From: an uncultured Clostridia bacterium
GTDB taxonomy: Bacteria; Bacillota_A; Clostridia; TANB77; CAG-508
Assembly (NCBI GenBank): GCA_947625985.1
Contig: CANQQF010000028.1
Location: 1 to 16,354 of the forward strand
DNA length: 16,354 nt
Direction: 5' to 3'
Under the pieces are notes generated by a model. That model was not told the origin of the DNA. It searched no databases and saw nothing but the letters and a program-made list of their open reading frames with translations. Positions 1 through 7,492 of this stretch are shown here, piece after piece. The translations under genes and the position numbers were made by a program. The stretch's first letter is position 1. Every line of letters starts with the position of its first letter.

Positions 1-1
1 A

Positions 2-28
2 CAGAGACTACAATTAATGTAGTCTCTG
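2..28 (+). terminator. Hairpin, possible terminator of a gene left of the window
   Basis: A 10-bp perfect stem (2-11 with 19-28) closes a 7-nt loop. A run of seven T lies on the plus strand at 44-50, but 15 nt away, with a second weak hairpin (29-43) between. It may end a plus-strand gene outside the window, or a minus-strand transcript. Direction is uncertain. Confidence 0.35.
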
Positions 29-128
29 GAGAAAAGAGCTCTCTTTTTTTAGTGTCCACTATATGGGGTTCACTTCATTTACCTTCTTTTTTTAACAACT
101 AAATATTTATTTATCACAACTTTAATAA

Positions 129-160
129 GATTTCCAAGCTATTTCACAAAAATGGAAATC
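129..160 (-). terminator. Weak hairpin downstream of the RHH gene
   Basis: An 8-bp inverted repeat (GATTTCCA at 129-136, TGGAAATC at 153-160) with a 16-nt loop lies 24 nt past the stop of the ribbon-helix-helix gene. The U-tract on the minus strand is poor (TCTTATT), so termination is only possible. Confidence 0.3.
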
Positions 161-183
161 AAAATTCAATTACAATATAAGAA

Positions 184-369
184 TTAATCTTCTTTATTAG
201 CCATAGCATATTCTATACAATTAAGAATTAATGTATTCATAGAAATATTATGTTTATTAGAATATGCAGACACTTCTTGATGTAATTCTTCTGGTAATCT
301 CAATGTGAATTTTATATCTACATTTTTATAATTTTCAGGTCTAAATTTTTCAAACTTTTCAACTTTCAT
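184..369 (-). CDS. Small ribbon-helix-helix (Arc/CopG-like) DNA-binding protein
   Basis: A 61-residue protein with the ribbon-helix-helix layout: a beta strand with alternating residues (KFTLRLP, 20-26) that would insert into the DNA major groove as a dimer, helix A (about 27-40), a turn, and helix B beginning SMNTLI (about 43-57). The short charged N-terminus is not conserved in such families. The start is supported by AAGGTGAT seven bases upstream of the ATG. RHH proteins of this size act as antitoxins, plasmid-type repressors or small transcription regulators. No toxin partner is visible: the next gene is divergent and the left flank to base 1 holds no ORF. It probably binds the divergent intergenic region (370-495), but that is inference. 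The fold is fairly sure, the role unknown. Confidence 0.75.
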   Translation of the reverse strand: MKVEKFEKFRPENYKNVDIKFTLRLPEELHQEVSAYSNKHNISMNTLILNCIEYAMANKED

Positions 370-424
370 TTTATCACCTTAAATAGTATAATCATTTTTC
401 AATATATTATTAAACCATTATTTT

Positions 425-454
425 TTGATATTGATTTTTAAGGTCTATTATGAT
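425..454 (+). promoter_or_regulatory. Candidate sigma-A promoter of the DUF4190 gene
   Basis: TTGATA at 425-430 and TATGAT at 449-454, with an 18-nt spacer; each hexamer has one mismatch to consensus. It points at the plus-strand gene starting at 496 and would give a leader of about 35 nt. It lies between two divergent genes, so the RHH protein could act here. Confidence 0.5.
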
Positions 455-495
455 ATTCTTTTTTATATAAAAAATATGAAAAAGGAGAAAATTTT

Positions 496-1284
496 ATGGA
501 TACAAATAAGGAAAAAAATCAAAAAACAGATGAAACAGAAGAAACAAAAAATCAAAATAATTCATGTGGAACGGCCGCATTAGTTTTAGGTATTGTTGGT
601 GTATCTATTTCTTTTATTCCACTTTTTAATTATATTGCATTTATTTTAGGTATACTTGCAGGTATATTTGGTCCAATTGGAATGTCTCACAAGAACAAAA
701 AAGGACCTGCAATCGCTGGACTTGTTCTAGCTCTTATTACTATACTAATATCATCAATTACTATTTACCCTACTTTGTCTAACCCATCTAATAATACAAA
801 TACAGTTAATCAGACTAGTAATACCACAGCTTCTACAGTTCAGCAACAAGATAATTTAGTTACTCCAGGTCAAATCATGACTGGAAAGGACGTTGAAGCT
901 AGTATTGTAAGTGCAGCTTTTGCTCAAGATGTTTTACCACCAAAGACTAATTCTTATTTTTATAGTCATTATGAAGTGGATGATTCTTCAAATACATATT
1001 TATATCTTGTTCTTGATTGCAAAAATATTTCTACAATCAATATAGATGCTGATTCTGTAGCAAAAGTCACTGTAAAATATAAAGGATCATATACTTATAC
1101 AAGTTTTTCAGCAATACCAGATGATTCTCTTGGTTTTACCTACTCTAAAAATATAAAACCATTAACTAATCAACAAATATATTTCTTAGCTGAAATGCCA
1201 AAAAGTATAGCTGATGAAACAGATACACCAGTCGAAATAGATATTAAGATTGATAACACAACATACGTATATCAATATAGATAA
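496..1284 (+). CDS. DUF4190-type membrane protein with extracytoplasmic beta-rich domain
   Basis: A 262-residue protein. Residues 1-24 are hydrophilic and cytoplasmic. Residues 25-92 match the DUF4190 pattern: two membrane helices (about 27-62 and 71-92) separated by a short basic turn (HKNKKGP), with the typical ALVLGIVG and AGLVLALI runs. A Ser/Thr/Asn-rich linker (93-125) leads to an outward-facing domain (about 130-262) with beta-strand patterns such as YLYLVLDCKN and IYFLAEMP. This resembles the Ig-like DUF4352/DUF5067 domains found on clostridial surface lipoproteins. The RBS AAAGGAG sits 8 nt before the ATG. It is the only plus-strand gene here and is monocistronic, ending at a bidirectional hairpin. 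Function is unknown; an envelope-stress or cell-wall role would be a guess. Confidence 0.75.
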   Translation: MDTNKEKNQKTDETEETKNQNNSCGTAALVLGIVGVSISFIPLFNYIAFILGILAGIFGPIGMSHKNKKGPAIAGLVLALITILISSITIYPTLSNPSNNTNTVNQTSNTTASTVQQQDNLVTPGQIMTGKDVEASIVSAAFAQDVLPPKTNSYFYSHYEVDDSSNTYLYLVLDCKNISTINIDADSVAKVTVKYKGSYTYTSFSAIPDDSLGFTYSKNIKPLTNQQIYFLAEMPKSIADETDTPVEIDIKIDNTTYVYQYR

Positions 1285-1336
1285 TATCTAATGAACTCTT
1301 TACTTTATACATTTTCCCTATATAAAATAAATTTAA

Positions 1337-1364
1337 GTCACATAAGTTATTATACTTATGTGAC
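1337..1364 (+). terminator. Intrinsic terminator shared by convergent genes
   Basis: Perfect 11-bp stem (GTCACATAAGT at 1337-1347 with its complement at 1354-1364), 6-nt loop, then six T at 1365-1370 on the plus strand. It ends the DUF4190 gene. On the minus strand the tail is only A/T-rich, but it is also the first hairpin after the histidine kinase stop. Confidence 0.85.
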
Positions 1365-1396
1365 TTTTTTATAATATATTTACTTTTTTAATTTTA

Positions 1397-2410
1397 TTAG
1401 TCTAGATTATAACTTCCTTTGGGAAAAATAAGCTTAACTTCAGTTCCTTCATTTATTTTTGAATTAATTTCTATTCCTATTCCTAGCTTTTTACATAATT
1501 TTTTAGATAAATATAAGCCAATTCCTGTAGATTTTTTATTTATAGTTCTTCCATTTGTTCCAGTAAATCCTTTTTCAAAAACTCTTCCAATTTCACTCTC
1601 TTTAATACCAATTCCATTATCCTTTACATTTAAAATAACATTTTCTTTTCCCTTTTTAGCACATATTTCAATTTCAGGATTATTCTCTTTCATATATTTA
1701 ATACTGTTTTGAACAATTTGATTTAAAATAAAAACTATCCATTTGCTGTCGGTATTTACTTCTAAATCCAAATCATGCATATTTATAGCAATCTTTTGAC
1801 CTAATAATACAGACTTATTTTTTCTAATACATTCATTTACTATTTCTTCTAATTTAATTTTATTTATACAATAATCTTTTTCCGTTACATTGCTTCTTGC
1901 ATAATATAAAACTTGCTCTATATAATTTTCTAATTTGTCAATTTCTTCATCAATACTCTTTGTTACATCATTTTTATTATTCTCAATAATCATTTTACTT
2001 GTAGCAATTGGAATTTTAATTTCATGTATCCAAAGTTCAATATATTCTTTGTAGTCTTCTTGTAAATACTTGTATTTATTAACATTCTCATGCATTGATT
2101 TTTCTATTTGCTCTACAATGTTTTTTAGTAATTTACCTTCTATAAAAGTTGGATTCTCAGCAATTTCAGAGATCAAATACTTTTCATCTAATTCATCTAA
2201 TAAACTTAAAGTCTTTTTGTAATAGCTATTTTTAATAAAATATTCTATAAGTATTGAAACAAGATATGCTATTAATATAATAGCTACTATATATATTCTA
2301 ATAAAAGAATTTAATGGATACATTAATAGAAAAATTTCAACTGTACATAAGGCAAAACAAATTAAAAATAGTTGTAATGATTTTTCTTTCAAAAAACTTG
2401 TAAAACTCAT
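1397..2410 (-). CDS. Intramembrane-sensing sensor histidine kinase (BceS/GraS-like)
   Basis: A 337-residue kinase with two closely spaced membrane helices (about 12-31 and 37-58) and almost no extracellular loop. This is the hallmark of intramembrane-sensing kinases that respond to cell-envelope damage or peptide antibiotics, usually through a partner ABC transporter. The phospho-acceptor motif WIHEIKIPI places the active histidine at residue 129. The ATPase domain shows the N box (NQIVQNSIKY, 230-239), G1 (DNGIGI, 264-269), the F-box region (GRVFEKGF, 275-282) and G2 (STGIGLYLSKK, 294-304). All catalytic motifs are intact. The start overlaps the response-regulator stop by ATGA, so the two are translationally coupled. 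No BceAB-type transporter lies in the window; the downstream neighbour is convergent. The signal sensed is therefore unknown. Confidence 0.9.
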   Translation of the reverse strand: MSFTSFLKEKSLQLFLICFALCTVEIFLLMYPLNSFIRIYIVAIILIAYLVSILIEYFIKNSYYKKTLSLLDELDEKYLISEIAENPTFIEGKLLKNIVEQIEKSMHENVNKYKYLQEDYKEYIELWIHEIKIPIATSKMIIENNKNDVTKSIDEEIDKLENYIEQVLYYARSNVTEKDYCINKIKLEEIVNECIRKNKSVLLGQKIAINMHDLDLEVNTDSKWIVFILNQIVQNSIKYMKENNPEIEICAKKGKENVILNVKDNGIGIKESEIGRVFEKGFTGTNGRTINKKSTGIGLYLSKKLCKKLGIGIEINSKINEGTEVKLIFPKGSYNLD

Positions 2411-3087
2411 TTTTCCTCCTCTTTCAACATATATCCTTGTCCTCTTTTAGTCTCTATTAAATCATTTAATTTTAATTCTTCGAGTTTCTTTCTTAATCTC
2501 GTCATATTCACTGTTAATGTATTATCATCTATAAAGCAATCAGTCTCCCAAAGAAAATCCATAATCTCATCTCTTGAAACAATCTTTCCTCTGTGCTCAA
2601 TTAAATACTTCATTATTTTAAATTCATTTTTAGTAAGTTCAATTTTCTGTTCTTCTTTTTCTAAATAACTTTTAGATATGTTTAATATAAATTCTCCACA
2701 ATCAATTTTTTCTTGAATTCCTCCAAGTTTTGATCTATTTAAAACAGAAGCAATTTTAGCCAACAAAATTTGTATATTAAAAGGTTTTGTAACATAGTAA
2801 TCTGCCCCATTTTGAATACTTAAAAGTTCGTCTAATTCGTTATTTCTACTAGTAATAATTATTATTGGAATCATAGATTTTTTTCTAACTTCTCTGCAAA
2901 CATATTCCCCATCAGCTCCGGGTAAATTTATATCAAGCAAAACTAAATCTGATTTACTTTCCAAGATATCATTAACTGTATTGCTAAAATCTTCTAGGAA
3001 CTCCGCTTCATATCCATTATGCTTTAAAAAAATTTCTATTTCTTTTCGCAATTTTTCATCATCTTCAACAATAAGAATTCTTTTCAT
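2407..3087 (-). CDS. OmpR/PhoB-family response regulator
   Basis: With the start at 3087 the protein has 226 residues: an N-terminal receiver domain (1-115) with the acidic pair at Asp9/Asp10, phospho-acceptor Asp52 (LLDIN), Thr79 and Lys101 (TKPFN), and a C-terminal winged-helix DNA-binding domain (about 130-222) ending in the family signature RGQGYML. An in-frame ATG at 3108 would add seven residues, but it overlaps the -10 box, while the ATG at 3087 has AAGGAG at good spacing; the downstream start is preferred. The partner kinase follows with a 4-nt overlap. It is expected to activate envelope-defence genes on phosphorylation, but its targets cannot be read here. Confidence 0.92.
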   Translation of the reverse strand: MKRILIVEDDEKLRKEIEIFLKHNGYEAEFLEDFSNTVNDILESKSDLVLLDINLPGADGEYVCREVRKKSMIPIIIITSRNNELDELLSIQNGADYYVTKPFNIQILLAKIASVLNRSKLGGIQEKIDCGEFILNISKSYLEKEEQKIELTKNEFKIMKYLIEHRGKIVSRDEIMDFLWETDCFIDDNTLTVNMTRLRKKLEELKLNDLIETKRGQGYMLKEEEK

Positions 3088-3106
3088 ATACTCTCCTTTT
3101 TCACAC

Positions 3107-3115
3107 ATTATAGCA
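3107..3115 (-). promoter_or_regulatory. Extended -10 promoter of the two-component operon
   Basis: On the minus strand TGC followed by TATAAT gives a perfect -10 with the TGn extension; the -35 region falls in the T-rich tail of the upstream terminator and is poor. Transcription would start near 3100, just 12-15 nt before the chosen ATG, which rules against the ATG at 3108. Confidence 0.6.
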
Positions 3116-3129
3116 CATATAAGCCAAAA

Positions 3130-3163
3130 AATAATAACCTTACGCTATTGTAAGGTTATTATT
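3130..3163 (-). terminator. Intrinsic terminator of the zinc-ribbon gene
   Basis: Perfect 14-bp stem (3130-3143 with 3150-3163), 6-nt loop, followed on the minus strand by a T-tract (TTTTTGG). It lies 15 nt after the stop at 3178. Confidence 0.88.
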
Positions 3164-3177
3164 TTATTTTTTAAATT

Positions 3178-4116
3178 TTAATCTTTATATGGTGTAGATT
3201 TATACCCTTCATTTTGAAGTCTTGTAACCATTTTATCTAATATTGATTTCCATACTTTTTGAAATGTTTCATTTTCTCCAAATGCAATTACCAATTTAGG
3301 ACTAATTGCATAATAAATTTTTATAAATAATTTACCGCCTCTTGTTTTTTCTAATTTGTAATCTCTATATCTTCTTAATGTCCATACTTCAGGGCAATCA
3401 TAAGATCCATAAACACATGTTGCAATATAACAAGCTGGTTTTGGAGCTCTATAAATTTTTAGTTTTAATTCCTTTATATATGAAGAATCTTTTTTAGCTT
3501 CCTCATATTTTTTTGCAATATTATCTAGAGATTTATTTAGTTCAGGATATAAATATGAAGTTTGTTTAACAATATATGGATAAGGATAAAATGCTTTATT
3601 TTTATTTACAGCTCGTCCAATTATCATTTTATTTTTAAGCGAATTAGATAGATAAATAATTGCATCTACTACGCTTATAACAATATTTCTGTTTTCTTCT
3701 TCATTATTCATATCAAAATAATCATCTATAACTGAAATAGATTTATTTAATACTCGAAAAGCATTTTGCCATTTAGAAGAATAATCTTCTAAAATTGTTA
3801 CTCTCAACTTTGCATAAGAACTAAAAAAGATTGCTTCAATATTTTTTGGTTCATTCTGTTCAACCATATCATAATATTTTTGAGCTTCCTCCCAATCTTC
3901 TTTTTGTCTAGCCCTTCTAGCATTTTCTAAATATTTTTTTATAGAGTCACTATTATCAATTTTTACAGTACTGCCGGATACATCAACATGTCCTTCTATC
4001 ATCATTTTTTTAGCTTCATCAACAGTATATTTTGTCTTACAATATTGACAAACAAAATATCCATCTTCTTTTATAAATTCATTAGAGCCACACAAGTCAC
4101 ATTTAATTGCCTTCAT
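3178..4116 (-). CDS. Zinc-ribbon, TPR-like and CFI-box-type C-terminal domain protein
   Basis: With the start at 4116 (AGGAGG six bases upstream) the protein has 312 residues. The N-terminus is a zinc ribbon with paired CxxC motifs (Cys6/Cys9 and Cys23/Cys26). Residues about 58-135 are helical and TPR-like (LENARRARQKEDWEEAQKYY). The C-terminus (about 227-312) carries the pattern CYIATCVYGS...CPEV..LRRYRD...G..F...YY..SP, which I recognise as the CFI-box-CTERM type domain found at the end of diverse bacterial proteins; its function is not known. There is no signal peptide or membrane helix, so it is likely cytosolic. A longer form starting at 4140 would begin in a TATAAT box (4139-4144) and is disfavoured. 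Monocistronic. Biochemical role unknown. Confidence 0.8.
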   Translation of the reverse strand: MKAIKCDLCGSNEFIKEDGYFVCQYCKTKYTVDEAKKMMIEGHVDVSGSTVKIDNSDSIKKYLENARRARQKEDWEEAQKYYDMVEQNEPKNIEAIFFSSYAKLRVTILEDYSSKWQNAFRVLNKSISVIDDYFDMNNEEENRNIVISVVDAIIYLSNSLKNKMIIGRAVNKNKAFYPYPYIVKQTSYLYPELNKSLDNIAKKYEEAKKDSSYIKELKLKIYRAPKPACYIATCVYGSYDCPEVWTLRRYRDYKLEKTRGGKLFIKIYYAISPKLVIAFGENETFQKVWKSILDKMVTRLQNEGYKSTPYKD

Positions 4117-4199
4117 AATTTTCCTCCTAAAATTTGACATTATATTACATATTTTTCCAAAACAATATTATCATTTTTCTTATGATGTTTCAATAAAAT

Positions 4200-5006
4200 T
4201 TAAACTTTTTTATTCATACTTCCCATTTTATATCCTTCTAAATCTACAGAAACATATGAAAAGCCATATTTTTTAAATTCACTTGCGATTTTTTCTCTGT
4301 TTTCTTTCATTGTTATTTTTTCTATTTCTTCCGGCAGTACTTCAATTCTTGCAATATTACCATGAATTCTAACTCTTAGTTGTTTAAATCCCATATCAAT
4401 AAGAAGTTGCTCTGCTTTATCTACCATTTCTAATTTTTCTTTTGTAATGTTTTCTCCATAAACAAATCTACTAGCTAAACAAGCATAAGAAGGCTTATTC
4501 CATGTAGATAATCCTAATTTTTTAGATAACTCTCTTATTTCTGATTTATAAAATTTAGCATACATTAGTGGACTTTTAACATCAAGTTCAGATATTGCTT
4601 TAAGTCCTGGCCTATAATCTCCTAAATCATCCATATTTGAGCCCTCAACTAATTCACTTGCTCCATTTTCTTTAGCTAGTTTTAGGAAATTAGTAAACAA
4701 GGTCTTTTTGCATAAATAGCATCTGTTTCTTGGATTAGATGAAAATCCTTCTATTTCTGATTCTGAAGTCTCAAAAACAAAATATTTAATTTTTTCTTTA
4801 TTGCAAAATTCAACAGCCTCATCAAATTCTCTTTTAGGAAAGAAATTAGATTTTCCAATTATCGCAATAACATTGTTGCCTAAAGTTTCTTTTGCTTCTT
4901 TTAAAAGAAAAGTTGAATCAACTCCAGAAGAAAATGCAACAGCCACACTTCCTAGAGATTTTAAATATTCTTGCAATATCTTTTCTTTCTTTTCTAGTTC
5001 TTCCAT
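4200..5006 (-). CDS. larE: ATP-dependent sulfur transferase LarE (three-cysteine, probable Fe-S type)
   Basis: LarE adenylates and then sulfurates the dicarboxylated pyridinium precursor made by LarB, on the way to the nickel-pincer nucleotide cofactor of lactate racemase (LarA) and related enzymes. The 268-residue length is normal. It shows the PP-loop ATP-binding motif (SSGVDS, 26-31; usual form SGGxDS), DYRPGLKA (130-137) and the C-terminal RVRIHGNIARIE block. Cys176 (PSYACLASR) aligns with the cysteine sacrificed in Lactobacillus LarE. Unlike that enzyme, this one also has Cys96 and Cys99 (RCYLC), giving the three cysteines that bind a [4Fe-4S] cluster in catalytic, non-sacrificial LarE proteins. 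RBS AAGGAG precedes the ATG. No larA, larB or larC is in the window. It lies right after the glyA terminator with no room for a standard separate promoter. Confidence 0.9.
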   Translation of the reverse strand: MEELEKKEKILQEYLKSLGSVAVAFSSGVDSTFLLKEAKETLGNNVIAIIGKSNFFPKREFDEAVEFCNKEKIKYFVFETSESEIEGFSSNPRNRCYLCKKTLFTNFLKLAKENGASELVEGSNMDDLGDYRPGLKAISELDVKSPLMYAKFYKSEIRELSKKLGLSTWNKPSYACLASRFVYGENITKEKLEMVDKAEQLLIDMGFKQLRVRIHGNIARIEVLPEEIEKITMKENREKIASEFKKYGFSYVSVDLEGYKMGSMNKKV

Positions 5007-5031
5007 TTGGTCACTCCTTTTTCTTTTAAAA

Positions 5032-5069
5032 AAACGTACTTTACTTTTAGTTACAAGTAAAGTACGTTT
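5032..5069 (-). terminator. Intrinsic terminator between glyA and larE
   Basis: Perfect 15-bp stem (5032-5046 with 5055-5069), 8-nt loop, followed on the minus strand by seven T. It begins 6 nt after the glyA stop and ends about 25 nt before the larE start. Confidence 0.9.
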
Positions 5070-5075
5070 AGATTA

Positions 5076-6317
5076 TTAATTTTCATACAATGGATGTTCT
5101 TTACATATTTTAGCAACTCTTTGTCTAATTTCATCTTTTTTATCTTCATAATAGTCTACAGTCATATTTATAAGTTGTGCAATTTCAACCATTTCTTTTT
5201 CTTTGAATCCACGTGTTGTAACTGCAGGAGTTCCAATTCTTATACCACTTGTAATTGTTGGTTTTTCTGTATCAAATGGTACTGCATTTTTATTTACAGT
5301 AATTCCTACATCATCTAATCTAGTTTCTAATTCTTTACCTGTGATATGTCTATTTCTTAAATCTATTAACATTAAGTGATTATCTGTTCCTCCAGATACT
5401 AGATCAAATCCTAATTTTAATAGTTCCTCTGATAATGCTTTTGCATTTTTTACTATTTGTTTTTGATATTCTTTGAATTCAGGTTTCAAAGCTTCTCCGA
5501 AACATACAGCCTTTGCAGCTATAACATGCATTAAAGGTCCTCCTTGTGTTCCTGGGAATACAGCTTTATCAATAGCTTTAGCAAATTTTTCTTTGCAAAG
5601 TATTAATCCTCCTCTTGGTCCACGAAGTGTTTTATGAGTTGTTGTTGTTACTATGTCAGCATATTTAACAGGATTTTGATGAAGTCCTGCAGCAACTAGT
5701 CCTGCGATATGTGCCATATCTACCATAAATAATGCGTCTACCTTATCAGCAATTTTTCTTATTCTTGCAAAATCTATTTCTCTTGGATATGCACTTGCAC
5801 CGGCAAGTATCATCTTTGGTTTATTTTCTAATGCCAATCTTTCTAATTCTTCATAATCAATTGTTCCAGTTTTTTCATTAAGTCCATAAGGAATAAAATT
5901 ATATAATTTTCCAGAAGAATTTACTTTACTTCCATGTGTTAAATGTCCACCATGTGATAAATTCATTCCTAAAACAGTATCTCCTGGTTCTAACACTGCA
6001 AAATAAACTGCCATATTAGCTTGTGCTCCAGAATGTGGTTGAACATTTGCATGTTCTGCTCCAAAAAGTTTTTTTACCCTTTCACGTGCAAGATTTTCTG
6101 CTACATCAACATATTCGCATCCTCCATAATATCTTGCAGCAGGATATCCTTCAGCATATTTATTTGTTAAGTAACTTCCCATAGCTTCCATTACAGAATT
6201 ACTAACAAAATTTTCAGAGGCAATTAACTCAATTTTATTTTGTTGTCTTCCTAATTCATCCATTATTACTTTATATATTTCTGGATCTGTTTTCTTTAAA
6301 TTATCAAAATTTGGCAT
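5076..6317 (-). CDS. glyA: Serine hydroxymethyltransferase
   Basis: Cytosolic PLP enzyme that converts serine plus tetrahydrofolate to glycine plus 5,10-methylene-tetrahydrofolate, the main feed of one-carbon units. With the start at 6317 it has 413 residues, the usual bacterial length. Diagnostic blocks are [10 protein letters not shown] (about 30-39), the Tyr/Gly-rich [14 protein letters not shown] (58-71), SHGGHLTHG (121-129), [12 protein letters not shown] (200-211) and the PLP-lysine motif [14 protein letters not shown] with Lys229. C-terminal residues fit the family to the end. The reading frame extends 26 codons upstream, but those would overlap the promoter; AAGGAAGGA lies just before the ATG at 6317. 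It is monocistronic with a consensus promoter, a leader of only about 25 nt (too short for a riboswitch) and a strong terminator. Confidence 0.97.
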   Translation of the reverse strand: MPNFDNLKKTDPEIYKVIMDELGRQQNKIELIASENFVSNSVMEAMGSYLTNKYAEGYPAARYYGGCEYVDVAENLARERVKKLFGAEHANVQPHSGAQANMAVYFAVLEPGDTVLGMNLSHGGHLTHGSKVNSSGKLYNFIPYGLNEKTGTIDYEELERLALENKPKMILAGASAYPREIDFARIRKIADKVDALFMVDMAHIAGLVAAGLHQNPVKYADIVTTTTHKTLRGPRGGLILCKEKFAKAIDKAVFPGTQGGPLMHVIAAKAVCFGEALKPEFKEYQKQIVKNAKALSEELLKLGFDLVSGGTDNHLMLIDLRNRHITGKELETRLDDVGITVNKNAVPFDTEKPTITSGIRIGTPAVTTRGFKEKEMVEIAQLINMTVDYYEDKKDEIRQRVAKICKEHPLYEN

Positions 6318-6348
6318 ATATATCCTTCCTTTCTTTTTATATACGGTC

Positions 6349-6377
6349 ATTATATAATAAATAAATTTAAGTGTAAA
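6349..6377 (-). promoter_or_regulatory. Sigma-A promoter of glyA
   Basis: TTTACA (6372-6377) and a perfect TATAAT (6349-6354), separated by 17 nt on the minus strand. Start of transcription is expected near 6342. Confidence 0.85.
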
Positions 6378-6441
6378 TAAGTTTTTAAATATCAAGCAAA
6401 GTATTGATTTAAAGCAGTTTAAAGCTTTCGATTGTCACAAA

Positions 6442-6475
6442 AAAATCCTTAAAACATTTTTGTTTTAAGGATTTT
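6442..6475 (-). terminator. Intrinsic terminator of the DUF362 gene
   Basis: Perfect stem of 14 bp (6442-6455 with 6462-6475), 6-nt loop, running into a T-tract on the minus strand. Lies 11 nt past the stop at 6487. Confidence 0.9.
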
Positions 6476-6486
6476 CATTTATAAAA

Positions 6487-7368
6487 CTATTCAACTTCTA
6501 TTAATTCATATTCTTTAGTGCCTATTCCTAAATCAGCTGCAGCATCTATTGTATGTTCTCCATGTCTTGAAGTTACTCTCTCCATGAAATGTTCTTTTCC
6601 TGGATCATTTGATTGTTTTACTAAATCAATACATGCTTTATCTATTGCAACTGGATCAAGAGAAGCTAATATTCCAATATCTTTCATACATGGATCTTCT
6701 GCAACATTGCAACAATCGCAATCAACAGACATATTACACATCATATTAATATATGCAATTTTTCCATCAAAATATTTTACAACTGAAGATGCAGCATCTG
6801 CCATAGACTCTAAGAATTTAATTTGATCTGCTTTAAACATATCGTCATAAGAACCACCTTCAGCACCTGTACAATGTATATATCTTTTTCCTTTTCCAGA
6901 AGCAACACCAATTGATAATTGTTTTAATGCTCCACCATATCCACCCATTGGATGTCCTTTAAAATGAGAAAGAACTAACATTGAATCATAGTTATCTATA
7001 TTTTTTCCAACATAATTTTTCTTAATTACTTTTCCATTAGGTATTTCTAATACTTTATCTGGTCCTTCTGCATCCATAATATCAACATCAAAATATTTAG
7101 TCCATTCATGTTCTTCCATTAATTCTTTATGTTTTTCAGTTGTGTCTCTAGCTCCATCATAAGCTGTATTACATTCAACCATTGTTCCATTTACATATTC
7201 TATCATATCTTTTAAAAATTCTGGGCGAAGATAGTTTTGATTTCCTCTTTCTCCAGAATGAACTTTTACTGCTACTTTTCCAGGTAGATCTTTTTCTAGA
7301 ACTTTATACATTTTTACTACACTTTCAGGTGTTAATTCCTTAGTAAAATAAACTTTAGCTTTTTCCAT
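6487..7368 (-). CDS. DUF362 domain-containing protein
   Basis: With the start at 7368 (GGGAGGG six bases upstream) the protein has 293 residues. DUF362 covers nearly the whole length: the start VYFTKELTPESVVKM, the KVHSGERGNQNYLRP block (35-49), and the family's best signature SHFKGHPMGGYGGALKQLSIG (134-154), then ASLDPVAIDKACIDLV (235-250). Many DUF362 proteins carry a separate ferredoxin-like 2[4Fe-4S] segment; this one has only a compact cysteine cluster (Cys211, 217, 219, 220, 227), which could bind one metal centre. No signal peptide. The family's reaction is not firmly established. It is a single-gene unit with its own terminator. An in-frame ATG at 7386 is possible but lies upstream of the best RBS. 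Confidence 0.87.
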   Translation of the reverse strand: MEKAKVYFTKELTPESVVKMYKVLEKDLPGKVAVKVHSGERGNQNYLRPEFLKDMIEYVNGTMVECNTAYDGARDTTEKHKELMEEHEWTKYFDVDIMDAEGPDKVLEIPNGKVIKKNYVGKNIDNYDSMLVLSHFKGHPMGGYGGALKQLSIGVASGKGKRYIHCTGAEGGSYDDMFKADQIKFLESMADAASSVVKYFDGKIAYINMMCNMSVDCDCCNVAEDPCMKDIGILASLDPVAIDKACIDLVKQSNDPGKEHFMERVTSRHGEHTIDAAADLGIGTKEYELIEVE

Positions 7369-7401
7369 TAAAAACCCTCCCATCAATTTTTATTTACATA
7401 T

Positions 7402-7432
7402 ACTATATCACAAAATACTATATTATAGTCAA
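7402..7432 (-). promoter_or_regulatory. Possible promoter of the DUF362 gene
   Basis: TTGACT (7427-7432) and TATAGT (7402-7407) on the minus strand, but the spacer is 19 nt, longer than usual. A TATAAT also occurs at 7421-7426 without a good -35. One of the two is likely to be used. Confidence 0.35.
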
Positions 7433-7460
7433 GTAGTGTATAAATCTAAAATAAAAAAAA

Positions 7461-7483
7461 GATGAATATTTAAAATATTCATC
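7461..7483 (-). terminator. Intrinsic terminator of the GNAT gene
   Basis: 10-bp stem (7461-7470 with 7474-7483), 3-nt loop, followed on the minus strand by eight T. Lies 10 nt past the stop at 7493. Confidence 0.87.
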
Positions 7484-7492
7484 TACTTTTTT

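Noticed and set aside
184..369. Toxin-antitoxin module
   Set aside because: Only the RHH protein is present; no second small gene is adjacent on the same strand within the window.
3088..3108. Upstream in-frame start for the response regulator at 3108
   Set aside because: It overlaps the -10 box and lacks an RBS; the ATG at 3087 has one.
6318..6440. Possible glycine or folate riboswitch before glyA
   Set aside because: The promoter at 6349-6377 leaves a leader of only about 25 nt.
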